Positions 8,049 to 16,574 of a DNA stretch of 52,420 nucleotides are shown one piece after another. The position numbers were made by a program, and so were the translations under genes. Below the pieces are notes generated by a model, which saw nothing but the letters and a program-made list of their open reading frames with translations, was not told where the DNA came from and ran no database searches. Positions within the stretch are counted from its first letter, which is position 1, and each line of letters begins with the position of its first letter. The stretch comes from JANNRR01 sp031401675. GTDB taxonomy: Bacteria > Pseudomonadota > Alphaproteobacteria > Rhodobacterales > Rhodobacteraceae. The DNA lies in NCBI GenBank assembly GCA_031401675.1, contig JANNRR010000054.1, positions 1-52,420 of the forward strand, read 5' to 3'.

Positions 8049-9623
8049 ATGACCGAGGTCGGCTATGACAGCGCCCACAATGCGCCGTTGACCCAGTTGC
8101 ATGCCGTCGATCTGCCGGAGCAAACGGGCGCGGGCGCGGTCGCGGTCGATGGTGCGGGCTGTCATGCCGGGGCGGCAACGATGCAGGCCGCCGCGCGGGC
8201 GGCGGGAAACTCCGCCCTTTTGGATCAGTATGCCGCCGACTATCCGCAGGGGCCGCACGACAAACCGCAAAGCATGTGCCCGGCCTTTGGCTCGCTGCGG
8301 GTCGGGCTGCGGATGCGGCGGGTGGCGACGATCCTTTCCGGCTCGGCCTGCTGCGTTTATGGGCTGACCTTCGTGAGCCATTTCTACGGGGCGCGGCGGT
8401 CGGTCGGATATGTGCCTTTCAATTCCGAGTCGCTGGTCACCGGCAAGCTGTTCGAGGATATCCGCGACGCGGTGCACGAACTGGCCGATCCCGGCCGTTA
8501 TGACGCGGTGGTTGTGACCAATCTGTGTGTGCCGACGGCTTCGGGCGTGCCGCTGAAGCTGTTGCCGAGCGAAATCAACGGGGTGCGGATCGTCGGCATC
8601 GACGTGCCGGGATTTGGCATCCCGACCCATGCCGAGGCCAAGGACGTGCTGGCCGGGGCCATGCTGAAATATGCCCGCGCCGAGATCGAGGCGGGACCGG
8701 TGGCGGCACCTGTGTCGGGGCGGTCGGACCGCCCGCAAGTGGCGCTGCTGGGCGAGATGTTTCCGGCGGACCCGATGATGATCGGGGCGATGCTGGGGCC
8801 GATGGGTCTGGCCGCCGGGCCGGTGGTGCCGTGCCGCGAATGGCGCGAGCTGTATGCGGCGCTGGACTGCGATGTGGTGGCGGCGATCCATCCGTTCTAC
8901 ACGGCGGCGGTACGCGAATTCCAGAGCGCGGGGCGCAAGGTCGTGGGGTCGGCCCCGGTGGGGCATGACGGTACGGCGGCCTGGCTGGCGGCGATCGGGG
9001 ATGCCTATAACGTCGATCCCAAGCTGATTGCTGCCGCGCAGAACGCGTTCCTTCCGGCGATCAGGGGCGCGCTGGCTGCTGCCCCGATCAAGGGGACCAT
9101 CACGCTGTCGGGCTATGAAGGCAGCGAATTGCTGGTGGCGCGGTTGCTGATCGAATCCGGCGCGAAGCTGCCCTATGTCGGCACGGCCTGCGCAAAGACA
9201 GAGTGGAGCGCACCCGACCTGGATTGGTTGCGGGCGCGCGGCGTCAAGGTCAAGTTCCGCGCCAGTCTGGAAGACGACATGGCGGCGATGGAAGCCGTGC
9301 GGCCCGATCTGGCGGTCGGCACGACGCCGCTGGTGCAAAAGGCGAAAGAGGCCGGGATTCCGGCGCTGTACTTTACCAACCTGATTTCGGCGCGGCCGCT
9401 GATGGGACCGGCGGGGGCCGGATCGCTGGGTCAGGTGGTCAATGCGGCCATCGCGGGCAAGGCGCGGATGGCGGACATGAAGGCATTCTTTGCCGGCGTT
9501 GGCCACGGCGACACGGCGGGCATCTGGGAAGGCGCGCCGAACCTGCGGCCGGACTTCCGGGCGACGCATCAGAAGAAACTCGACAAGGCAGCGAAAGCCG
9601 CCAAGGCCGAGGAGATGATCTGA
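8049..9623 (+). CDS. bchY: chlorophyllide a reductase subunit Y
   Basis: One half of the NifDK-like catalytic component, forming the BchY-BchZ heterotetramer. It has 524 residues from the ATG at 8049 (MTEVGYDSAH). Cluster-ligand cysteines are recognisable in SMCPAFGSLRVG, SGSACCVYGLTF and VVTNLCVPTASG. Upstream, a 24-codon reading frame (7978-8052) starts on the bchX stop and ends on this ATG. One extra C near 8022-8024 would join it to bchY as a longer N-terminus, so the true start may be at 7978 if that run was miscalled. It overlaps bchZ by 3 bases. Confidence 0.93.
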   Translation: MTEVGYDSAHNAPLTQLHAVDLPEQTGAGAVAVDGAGCHAGAATMQAAARAAGNSALLDQYAADYPQGPHDKPQSMCPAFGSLRVGLRMRRVATILSGSACCVYGLTFVSHFYGARRSVGYVPFNSESLVTGKLFEDIRDAVHELADPGRYDAVVVTNLCVPTASGVPLKLLPSEINGVRIVGIDVPGFGIPTHAEAKDVLAGAMLKYARAEIEAGPVAAPVSGRSDRPQVALLGEMFPADPMMIGAMLGPMGLAAGPVVPCREWRELYAALDCDVVAAIHPFYTAAVREFQSAGRKVVGSAPVGHDGTAAWLAAIGDAYNVDPKLIAAAQNAFLPAIRGALAAAPIKGTITLSGYEGSELLVARLLIESGAKLPYVGTACAKTEWSAPDLDWLRARGVKVKFRASLEDDMAAMEAVRPDLAVGTTPLVQKAKEAGIPALYFTNLISARPLMGPAGAGSLGQVVNAAIAGKARMADMKAFFAGVGHGDTAGIWEGAPNLRPDFRATHQKKLDKAAKAAKAEEMI

Positions 9624-11101
9624 TGCTGGTGCAGGATCACGACCGGGCGGGTGGCTATTGGGGGGCGGTCTATGCCTTCTGCGCCGTCAAGGGCCTGCAG
9701 GTGGTGATCGACGGCCCGGTCGGCTGCGAAAACCTGCCGGTGACATCGGTGCTGCATTATACCGACGCGCTGCCGCCGCACGAATTGCCGATCGTGGTGA
9801 CCGGACTGGGCGAGGAAGAGCTGGGCCGCGACGGCACCGAAGGCGCCATGCGGCGGGCGTGGAAAACGCTGGACCCGGCGCTGCCGGCGGTGGTGGTGAC
9901 CGGAAGCATTGCCGAGATGATCGGCGGCGGTGTCACGCCGATGGGCACCAACATCCAGCGCTTTCTGCCGCGCACCATCGACGAGGATCAGTGGCAGACC
10001 GCTGACCGGGCGATGACCTGGATTTTCACCGAGTTCGGCATGACCAAGGGCCGGATGCCGCCCGAAGGCAAGCGCCCCGAGGGTGCGCCGCCCCGGGTGA
10101 ACATCCTGGGGCCGATGTACGGCGTGTTCAACATGGCCAGCGACCTGCACGAGGTGCGCCGTCTGGTTCAGGGCATCGGTGCGGACGTGAACATGGTGCT
10201 GCCGCTTGGCGCGCATGTCGCCGAGATGCGCAATCTGGTCAACGCCGACGCCAGCGTGGTGATGTACCGCGAGTTCGGCCGCGGGTTGGCCGAGGTTCTG
10301 GGCAAGCCGTATCTGCAGGCCCCGATCGGCGTCGATTCCACCACCAAGTTCCTGCGCAAGCTGGGCGAGATGCTGGGGCTGGACCCCGAGCCGTTCATCG
10401 AGCGCGAGAAGCATTCGACGCTGAAGCCGGTCTGGGACCTGTGGCGGTCGGTGACGCAGGATTTTTTTGCCACCGCGTCCTTCGGGATCGTCGCCAGCGA
10501 GACCTATGCGCGCGGCATCCGGAATTATCTGGAGAATGATCTGGGCCTGCCCTGCGCCTTTGCCGTGGCGCGGGTGCCGGGAAAAAAGACCAACAACGAG
10601 GCGGTGCGCGGGCTTTTGAAGCAGCATCGGCCGCTGGTCGTGATGGGGTCGATCAACGAAAAGATGTATCTCGCGGAAATGAAGGGCGGCTTTGGCCCGG
10701 CCCCGAGTTTCATCCCGGCCTCGTTCCCCGGTGCGGCGATCCGCAGGGCAACGGGCACGCCGATGATGGGCTACGCGGGGTCGGTCTGGATATTGCAGGA
10801 AGTGTGCAACAGCCTGTTTGATGCCCTGTTTCACATTCTGCCGCTGGCGTCCGACATGGACTCGGCGGCGGCTACCCCGACCACGCTGCGGCGCGACTTC
10901 CCCTGGGATGCCGATGCTCAGGCGGCGCTGGACCGGATTGTCAACACCCACCCGATCCTGACCCGGATCAGCGCCGCGCGCAGTCTGCGCGACGCCGCCG
11001 AAAAAGCAGCACTTGATGCCGGGGCAGAGCGGGTGGTGCGCGAAACCGTGGAGGGTCTGCCCGGCGCAGGTCTGCCACAAAACGAGGGAGTGAGGACATG
11101 A
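9623..11101 (+). CDS. bchZ: chlorophyllide a reductase subunit Z
   Basis: The other half of the catalytic NifDK-like component of chlorophyllide a reductase. It has 492 residues with the conserved N-terminal VIDGPVGCENLPVTSVLHY (about 32-50, cluster-ligand Cys) and GSIAEMIGGGVTPMGTNI (about 93-110). The ATG overlaps the bchY stop and its own stop overlaps pufQ (ATGA). In Rhodobacter, puf promoters lie inside this gene, so its 3' part may carry transcription starts that I cannot place from sequence alone. Confidence 0.97.
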   Translation: MLVQDHDRAGGYWGAVYAFCAVKGLQVVIDGPVGCENLPVTSVLHYTDALPPHELPIVVTGLGEEELGRDGTEGAMRRAWKTLDPALPAVVVTGSIAEMIGGGVTPMGTNIQRFLPRTIDEDQWQTADRAMTWIFTEFGMTKGRMPPEGKRPEGAPPRVNILGPMYGVFNMASDLHEVRRLVQGIGADVNMVLPLGAHVAEMRNLVNADASVVMYREFGRGLAEVLGKPYLQAPIGVDSTTKFLRKLGEMLGLDPEPFIEREKHSTLKPVWDLWRSVTQDFFATASFGIVASETYARGIRNYLENDLGLPCAFAVARVPGKKTNNEAVRGLLKQHRPLVVMGSINEKMYLAEMKGGFGPAPSFIPASFPGAAIRRATGTPMMGYAGSVWILQEVCNSLFDALFHILPLASDMDSAAATPTTLRRDFPWDADAQAALDRIVNTHPILTRISAARSLRDAAEKAALDAGAERVVRETVEGLPGAGLPQNEGVRT

Positions 11102-11319
11102 GCGACTATACCGCCAACAGTGCAGGGCATCACGCCAAGCGCGTGCCCAAGGCCGAGTTCATCCTGTATTTCACCTTGATCTTCAGCCTGGCGCTGCTGC
11201 CGCATGTGGTCGGCTGGCTGTATCAGGCGGTGCGTCACGCCAGTCTGCCCCGGCGCAGTCCGCTGGCGCGGGCCTGGCTGGACGCACAGGCGATCACGCC
11301 AATGATCTTTGGCGGCTAG
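11098..11319 (+). CDS. pufQ: PufQ, bacteriochlorophyll-related protein
   Basis: A 73-residue protein with one membrane helix (about 20-45) and a basic tail. It has the PufQ layout: polar N-terminus, KAEFILYF before the helix, and PRRSPLARAW after it. PufQ is needed for normal bacteriochlorophyll formation and intermediate transport in Rhodobacter (family knowledge). It overlaps bchZ by 4 bases and is followed by the 117-base leader of pufB. Confidence 0.9.
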   Translation: MSDYTANSAGHHAKRVPKAEFILYFTLIFSLALLPHVVGWLYQAVRHASLPRRSPLARAWLDAQAITPMIFGG

Positions 11320-11332
11320 TCTGGACACAGCA

Positions 11333-11360
11333 TTCGCCGTTCCGGCAACGGAGTGGCGAA
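11333..11360 (+). other. predicted 5' hairpin in pufQ-pufB leader RNA
   Basis: TTCGCC (11333-11338) pairs with GGCGAA (11355-11360). Inside it, CCGTT pairs with AACGG, giving an extended stem. In Rhodobacter, hairpins upstream of pufB protect the puf mRNA 5' end and help set LH1:RC stoichiometry. The role here is by analogy. Confidence 0.5.
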
Positions 11361-11436
11361 ACACCGGAGGGGCATTCCGCCCACCGTGGCCCGGCCGCAG
11401 GGAGTGCGGCGTCAGTCCGAATATCCGGAGGATACT

Positions 11437-11586
11437 ATGGCTGATAAATCCGACCTGTCGTTTACAGGTCTGACTGACCAACAGGCTCAAGAATTGCACT
11501 CTGTCTACATGAGCGGGCTCTGGTTGTTTGTGACCATTGCCGTCGTCGCTCACCTGGCAGTGTACATCTGGCGTCCGTGGTTCTGA
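11437..11586 (+). CDS. pufB: LH1 beta polypeptide
   Basis: A 49-residue light-harvesting 1 beta chain, MADKSDLSFTGLTDQQAQEL onward. H39 (VVAHLAVYIWRPW) is the axial ligand to bacteriochlorophyll and H21 is the second conserved His. The C-terminal IWRPWF is the LH1 hallmark. The ATG at 11437 follows a CCGGAGGA ribosome-binding site. A longer upstream extension in the same frame is non-coding leader. It looks very close to the R. sphaeroides protein as I remember it. Confidence 0.98.
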   Translation: MADKSDLSFTGLTDQQAQELHSVYMSGLWLFVTIAVVAHLAVYIWRPWF

Positions 11587-11599
11587 GGAGGAACAAGAG

Positions 11600-11782
11600 A
11601 TGAGCAAGTTCTACAAGATCTGGCTGATTTTCGATCCGCGTCGCGTCTTTGTGGCGCAAGGGGTCTTTCTGTTCCTGCTGGCAGCGATGATTCACCTCGT
11701 TCTGCTGTCCAACCCCAGCTACAACTGGTTCGACATCGCGGCTGCGAAATACAGCCGCGTCGCGCCGGTGCCGGCAGAGTAA
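11600..11782 (+). CDS. pufA: LH1 alpha polypeptide
   Basis: A 60-residue light-harvesting 1 alpha chain: amphipathic N-terminus (MSKFYKIWLIFDPRRVF), one membrane helix, and H32 (AAMIHLVLL) as bacteriochlorophyll ligand. A strong GAGGAG precedes it, 13 bases after pufB. It forms the LH1 ring with PufB around the reaction centre. Confidence 0.98.
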   Translation: MSKFYKIWLIFDPRRVFVAQGVFLFLLAAMIHLVLLSNPSYNWFDIAAAKYSRVAPVPAE

Positions 11783-11796
11783 TCGGGGTCGCCTTC

Positions 11797-11828
11797 GTCA
11801 CGGGCGGCCTGCAGCGGTCGCCCGTGAC
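11797..11828 (+). other. pufA-pufL intercistronic mRNA-stabilising hairpin
   Basis: A perfect 10-bp inverted repeat: GTCACGGGCG (11797-11806) and CGCCCGTGAC (11819-11828) with a 12-base loop. There is no T-tract after it, so it is not a typical terminator. At this position Rhodobacter carries hairpins that block 3'-5' decay, so the pufBA message outlasts pufLMX and yields excess LH1. Confidence 0.8.
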
Positions 11829-11912
11829 AATCCACACTCGCACCAAGGACCGCTTCGCCCAGCGCGTGTGCTTCGGCACCGAGGGCAAGCATCGCAACGC
11901 CAAGAGGGAAGC

Positions 11913-12761
11913 ATGGCACTGCTCAGCTTCGAACGAAAATACCGCGTGCCGGGGGGCACGCTCGTCGGCGGCAACCTGTTCGACTTCTGGGTCGGGCCGT
12001 TCTACGTCGGGTTTTTCGGGGTCACGACGGTTTTCTTCGCGGCCCTGGGAACCGTTCTGATCTTTTACGGGGCGGCCATGGGGCCGACCTGGAATCCCTG
12101 GTTGATCTCGATCGACCCGCCGCCGATCGAGTTGGGCCTGCAAGCGGCGCCGCTGATGCAGGGCGGGTTGTGGCAGATCATCACGGTTTGCGCGATCGGG
12201 GCCTTTGTCAGTTGGGCCCTGCGCGAGGTGGAAATCTGCCGCAAGCTCGGCATCGGGTATCATGTGCCCGTGGCCTTTGGTGTGGCGATCTTTGCCTACG
12301 TCACGCTTGTGGTGTTTCGCCCGGTGCTGATGGGGGCCTGGGGTTATGCCTTCCCCTACGGCATCTTCAGCCATCTCGACTGGGTCAGCAACACCGGCTA
12401 CCAATACGGCAACTTCCACTACAACCCGGCGCACATGATCGCGGTGACCTTCTTCTTCACCAACGCGCTGGCGCTGGCGTTGCACGGGTCGCTGATCCTG
12501 TCGGCGGCGAATCCCGGCAAGGGCAAGGTGATGAAGACGCCCGACCACGAGGATACCTTCTTCCGCGACCTGATCGGCTATTCGGTTGGTACGCTGGGCA
12601 TCCATCGTCTGGGTCTGCTGCTGGCGCTGAATGCCGGGTTCTGGAGCGCGGTCTGCATCGTGATTTCGGGCACTATCTGGTTCGACCAGTGGGTCGACTG
12701 GTGGAACTGGTGGCTTGAACTGCCGTGGTGGGTGAACATTCCGGGAGGCGTCAATGGCTGA
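11913..12761 (+). CDS. pufL: reaction centre L subunit
   Basis: A 282-residue five-helix subunit of the type II reaction centre. Expected ligands are present (Met1 counted): H154 and H174 (bacteriochlorophyll), H191 and H231 (quinone-side iron). E213, D214 and S224 of the QB proton path are also there. The ATG at 11913 is preceded by AGAGGGAAG. It overlaps pufM by 8 bases. Confidence 0.98.
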   Translation: MALLSFERKYRVPGGTLVGGNLFDFWVGPFYVGFFGVTTVFFAALGTVLIFYGAAMGPTWNPWLISIDPPPIELGLQAAPLMQGGLWQIITVCAIGAFVSWALREVEICRKLGIGYHVPVAFGVAIFAYVTLVVFRPVLMGAWGYAFPYGIFSHLDWVSNTGYQYGNFHYNPAHMIAVTFFFTNALALALHGSLILSAANPGKGKVMKTPDHEDTFFRDLIGYSVGTLGIHRLGLLLALNAGFWSAVCIVISGTIWFDQWVDWWNWWLELPWWVNIPGGVNG

Positions 12762-13677
12762 GTATCAGAACATCTTTACCCAGGTGCAGGTCCGCGCCAT
12801 GCCCGAAATGGGCATGGTGGAGGACGTGGAACTGGGCAATCGTACCAGGGGAGCGGGCTTTTCGACCTTGCTTGGCTGGTTTGGCAACGCCCAGTTGGGC
12901 CCGATCTATCTGGGCACCTTTGGCGTGATCAGCCTTGCCACCGGGGCGATCTGGTTCATGATCATCGGCGCTCATTTCTGGCACGTGGCGGGTTACAACT
13001 CGGCTGTGTTCCTGCGCGATCTGTTCTGGATGGCGCTGGAGCCGCCGGCCCCTGAATGGGGTCTGCGCATTCCGCCGATGGGCGAGGGTGGGTTGTTTCT
13101 GGTAGCGGGGTTCTTCTTTCTGATCTCGCTGTCGACCTGGTGGGTGCGCACATATCTGCGCGCCGAAGCCCTCGGGATGGGCAAACATGTGGCCTGGGCG
13201 TTTCTTGGGGCGCTGTGGCTGGTGCTGGTGCTGGGGCTGATCCGCCCGCTGCTGATGGGAAGCTGGTCCGAGGCAGTGCCCTACGGCATCTTCCCGCATC
13301 TGGACTGGACCAACTTGTTCAGTCTGACTTATGGCAACCTGTTCTACAACCCGTTCCACGCGCTTTCGATCGTGTTCCTGTATGGGTCGGCCCTGCTGTT
13401 CGCCATGCACGGCGCAACCATCCTGTCGGTGACCCGCCTGGGCGGCGACCGGGAATTGGAACAGATCGTGGATCGCGGCACGGCCTCGGAACGGGCGGCG
13501 CTGTTCTGGCGCTGGACTATGGGATTCAATGCCACGATGGAAGGCATTCACCGCTGGGCCTGGTGGTTCGCCGTGCTGGTTGGTGTGACGGGTGGGATCG
13601 GCATTCTGCTGACCGGGACTGTGGTGGACAACTGGTATGTCTGGGCACAAGACCACGGCTATGCGCCGCTGGATTGA
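12754..13677 (+). CDS. pufM: reaction centre M subunit
   Basis: A 307-residue partner of PufL. H182 and H202 are the bacteriochlorophyll ligands; H219, E234 and H266 complete the non-haem iron site, in the same numbering as R. sphaeroides. The C-terminus stops soon after the last helix (WAQDHGYAPLD), without a long tail to contact a tetrahaem cytochrome, which agrees with the absence of pufC. It starts inside pufL. Confidence 0.98.
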   Translation: MAEYQNIFTQVQVRAMPEMGMVEDVELGNRTRGAGFSTLLGWFGNAQLGPIYLGTFGVISLATGAIWFMIIGAHFWHVAGYNSAVFLRDLFWMALEPPAPEWGLRIPPMGEGGLFLVAGFFFLISLSTWWVRTYLRAEALGMGKHVAWAFLGALWLVLVLGLIRPLLMGSWSEAVPYGIFPHLDWTNLFSLTYGNLFYNPFHALSIVFLYGSALLFAMHGATILSVTRLGGDRELEQIVDRGTASERAALFWRWTMGFNATMEGIHRWAWWFAVLVGVTGGIGILLTGTVVDNWYVWAQDHGYAPLD

Positions 13678-13686
13678 GGAGTGATC

Positions 13687-13920
13687 ATGTCTGACAAGGA
13701 TTTCTTCTATGACGATCAGCACCCGACGATCCGCCTGCGGGTCTGGGTTCTGGGGCAGATGATCTGGGGTGCGTTCCTTGCGGGGGTCTTCCTGCTGGTG
13801 GTTGTGGGCATTGTTATGGCGACCTGGGTCGTGGGCGAGTTTCTGCCCGAAGAAAGCAAACAGGCACCGTCACCCTATGGCGCGCTGGAAACGGCGCAGC
13901 CTGCAAGCAACGTCGTCTGA
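13687..13920 (+). CDS. pufX: PufX, RC-LH1 core-complex polypeptide
   Basis: A 77-residue single-helix protein (hydrophobic about 19-50), 9 bases after pufM. It has the PufX plan: short acidic N-terminus, LRVWVLGQM before the helix, Gly-rich helix start (G23, G28, G33), and a C-terminus with YGALETA, a motif PufX proteins share. PufX opens the LH1 ring for quinone exchange (family knowledge). Its sequence is much more divergent than that of its pufBA neighbours. A GTG at 13681 is a less likely start. Confidence 0.88.
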   Translation: MSDKDFFYDDQHPTIRLRVWVLGQMIWGAFLAGVFLLVVVGIVMATWVVGEFLPEESKQAPSPYGALETAQPASNVV

Positions 13921-14040
13921 TGGAACTTCGGCCCCGGCGGCAACGTGTCGCCCGGGCCGCAAAGGTGTTCGGGCCAGAAGCCGTCCCGGACCTGGGCACG
14001 TTCCACAGCCCGGTTCCCTTCCTGCTGGCTACAGGGAACT

Positions 14041-14073
14041 GGTGCCGAGTGCAGCGCATCCGGCACCTTTTTT
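14041..14073 (+). terminator. rho-independent terminator of the puf operon
   Basis: GGTGCCG (14041-14047) pairs with CGGCACC (14061-14067), followed by six T (14068-14073). It lies 120 bases after pufX and 18 bases before dxs, so dxs is probably reached by readthrough or its own promoter. Confidence 0.8.
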
Positions 14074-14091
14074 CATCGAAGGACCCATGCC

Positions 14092-15999
14092 ATGCGCCCA
14101 GAGACACCGCTTCTTGACAGAATATCCTCGCCCGCCGATCTGCGCGGGCTTGGCGATGCCGACCTGGCGCGCCTGGCCGATGAACTGCGCGCCGAAGTGA
14201 TCTCGGTCGTATCGGAAACCGGCGGGCATCTGGGCTCTTCGCTGGGGGTGGTGGAATTGTCGGTGGCGATCCATGCGGTGTTCAACACCCCTGTGGACAA
14301 GCTGATCTGGGACGTGGGGCATCAGTGCTATCCGCACAAGATCCTTACCGGACGACGCGACCGGATGCGCAGCCTGCGGCAGGGCGGCGGGCTGTCGGGC
14401 TTTACCAAGCGGTCGGAGTCTGCCTTTGATCCGTTCGGCGCGGCACACTCCTCGACATCGATTTCCGCCGCTTTGGGCTTCACCGTCGGGCGCGACATGG
14501 GTCAGGCGACCGGCGATGCGATTGCGGTGATCGGCGACGGCGCGATCACGGCGGGCATGGCGTACGAGGCGATGAATGCGGCGGGTCATCTGGGCAAGCG
14601 GTTGTTCGTCATCCTGAACGACAATGACATGAGCATTGCGCCGCCGGTCGGGGCGTTGAACAAGTACCTGAACGGGCTGTCGGCGCACGCGCCGTTTGCC
14701 GTCCTGCGCGACATGGCAGAAGGGTTCGAGGCGGCCTTGCCCGGCCCGTTGCGCGATGGCGCGCGGCGCGCCCGGGCCCTGGTGACAGGGATGCCGGGCG
14801 GCGGCACCCTGTTCGAGGAATTGGGGTTCACCTATGTCGGCCCGATCGACGGGCACGACATGGCCGAGTTGCTGGCGACGCTGCGGGCCGCGAGGACCCG
14901 GGCCAAAGGGCCGGTGCTGATCCACGCGGTAACGGTCAAGGGCAAGGGCTATGCCCCGGCAGAGAACGCGGCCGACAAATATCATGGCGTGGCCAAGTTC
15001 GATGTGATTTCCGGCACGCAGGCCAAATCAAGGTTGAATGCGCCGGCCTATACCTCGGTCTTCGGGCGGGCCCTGACCGACGAGGCGGCGCGCGATGGCA
15101 GGATCGTTGCCATCACGGCGGCGATGCCGTCTGGCACCGGGCTGGACATCATGGCGGCGCAGTTCCCGGCGCGGGTGTTCGATGTGGGAATAGCCGAACA
15201 GCATGGCGTCACCTTTGCCGCCGGCATGGCGGCGGCCGGGCTGAAGCCGTTCGTGGCGATCTATTCGACCTTTCTGCAGCGCGGGTACGACCAGATCGTG
15301 CATGATGTTGCGCTGCAGAGTCTGCCGGTGCGTTTCGCCATTGACCGGGCAGGATTGGTCGGGGCGGACGGCGCCACCCATGCCGGGTCGTTCGACGTGG
15401 GCTATCTGTCCAACCTGCCGGGCTTTGTGGTGATGGCGGCGGGCGACGAGGCGGAACTGGTGCATATGGTCGCGACCGCTGCTGCCCATGACGCGGGCCC
15501 GATTTCGTTCCGTTATCCGCGCGGCGAAGGGGTCGGGGTGCAGATGCCGGAACGCGGCCAGGTGCTGGCGATCGGCAAGGGCCGGGTGGTGCGGCAAGGC
15601 ACGGATGTGGCGCTGCTGAGTTTTGGCGCGCATCTGGCGGAATGTCTGCTGGCCGCGGAGGCGCTGGAAGCGCAGGGGGTTTCGGTGACGGTCGCCGATG
15701 CCCGTTTTGCCAAGCCGCTTGACACCGATCTGATCGGTCAGCTGGCGCGGCACCACGCGGCGGTGATCACGGTCGAGCAGGGGGCCGGTGGCGGCTTCGG
15801 GGCGCAGGTGCTGCAATACATGGCAAATTCGGGTGGGCTGGATCACGGGCTGCGGCTGCGCACGCTGACCCTGCCGGACCGTTTCATCGAACAGGCGAGC
15901 CCGGCTGCGATGTACGCCGACGCCGGGCTGACGGTGGCCGATATCAGTGCGGCGGTGCTGGCGGTTCGGCCGCACCGGGCATTGGCCAAGCGCGCCTGA
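14092..15999 (+). CDS. dxs: 1-deoxy-D-xylulose-5-phosphate synthase
   Basis: Thiamine-diphosphate enzyme joining pyruvate and glyceraldehyde 3-phosphate, the first step of the MEP isoprenoid pathway. It has 635 residues. The ThDP-binding GDGAITAGMAYEAMN is at about residues 147-161, and the conserved DVGHQCYPHKILTGR is nearer the N-terminus. The transketolase-like middle domain has YSTFLQRGYDQIVHDVALQ. The ATG at 14092 has AAGGA upstream. Its place after pufX ties precursor supply to pigment genes. Confidence 0.97.
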   Translation: MRPETPLLDRISSPADLRGLGDADLARLADELRAEVISVVSETGGHLGSSLGVVELSVAIHAVFNTPVDKLIWDVGHQCYPHKILTGRRDRMRSLRQGGGLSGFTKRSESAFDPFGAAHSSTSISAALGFTVGRDMGQATGDAIAVIGDGAITAGMAYEAMNAAGHLGKRLFVILNDNDMSIAPPVGALNKYLNGLSAHAPFAVLRDMAEGFEAALPGPLRDGARRARALVTGMPGGGTLFEELGFTYVGPIDGHDMAELLATLRAARTRAKGPVLIHAVTVKGKGYAPAENAADKYHGVAKFDVISGTQAKSRLNAPAYTSVFGRALTDEAARDGRIVAITAAMPSGTGLDIMAAQFPARVFDVGIAEQHGVTFAAGMAAAGLKPFVAIYSTFLQRGYDQIVHDVALQSLPVRFAIDRAGLVGADGATHAGSFDVGYLSNLPGFVVMAAGDEAELVHMVATAAAHDAGPISFRYPRGEGVGVQMPERGQVLAIGKGRVVRQGTDVALLSFGAHLAECLLAAEALEAQGVSVTVADARFAKPLDTDLIGQLARHHAAVITVEQGAGGGFGAQVLQYMANSGGLDHGLRLRTLTLPDRFIEQASPAAMYADAGLTVADISAAVLAVRPHRALAKRA

Positions 16000-16009
16000 C
16001 GCCAGCGCA

Positions 16010-16033
16010 AAAGCCCCCGACAGGTGGGGCTTT
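16010..16033. terminator. bidirectional terminator between dxs and cycA
   Basis: AAAGCCCC (16010-16017) pairs with GGGGCTTT (16026-16033) around an 8-base loop. The A and T runs at the stem ends make it usable for both the + strand dxs transcript and the - strand cycA transcript. Confidence 0.7.
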
Positions 16034-16066
16034 CAATCGTGGACCGTGCTGGCCGGACGGACCGGA

Positions 16067-16519
16067 TCAGTTCGTCACGGGTGCCGGGCTGAACTGCGAC
16101 AGATAGGCCTGAAGGTCGGCGGCCATCGCCGCATTCTTGGCCTTGAACGCCATCTTGGATTTGGCGCCCTTGTCATCCAGCCGGGCTTTCAGGAAAGCAC
16201 CCGGGTCCACGGCATATTCCAGAAAGGTCGGCTCGTCCCAGATCAGACCGGCAGCACCGGCCGCGACGATCGACTCGCCGTATTTGAAGCCTTCGTAGGT
16301 GCCGGCTTGCCGGCCAAAGACGCCAAACAGGTTCGGGCCGGCCTTGGCACCCTTGCCTGCCAATACCTTGCCGTCGGCATCAATGACGCTGTGGCAGGTC
16401 TGGCATTGCTTGAACGCAGCCTCGCCCTTGGTCGCGTCGCCTTCGGCAAATGCCGGTGCCGCGGCGGTTGCCAAAACCGCAAGAATCGCCAGTTTGAAGT
16501 TCATCGGGGTCACTTTCAT
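16067..16519 (-). CDS. cycA: cytochrome c2
   Basis: Periplasmic electron carrier between the cytochrome bc1 complex and the reaction centre. It has 150 residues with an N-terminal signal peptide ending near APAFA-EGDA. Haem is attached at CQTCH (C39, C42, H43), and M122 (KSKMAFK) is the axial ligand. The insertions (GKGAKAGPNLFGVFGR, WDEPTFLEYAVDP) resemble Rhodobacter c2. An internal Met6 is an alternative start, but AAGGA sits before the first ATG. It lies 55 bases downstream of hemA. Confidence 0.93.
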   Translation of the reverse strand: MKVTPMNFKLAILAVLATAAAPAFAEGDATKGEAAFKQCQTCHSVIDADGKVLAGKGAKAGPNLFGVFGRQAGTYEGFKYGESIVAAGAAGLIWDEPTFLEYAVDPGAFLKARLDDKGAKSKMAFKAKNAAMAADLQAYLSQFSPAPVTN

Positions 16520-16574
16520 TTTCCTTGATCAGGTGTTCGCGCCGGACGGCTGGCCGGATCACTTTCCCGCCCGC

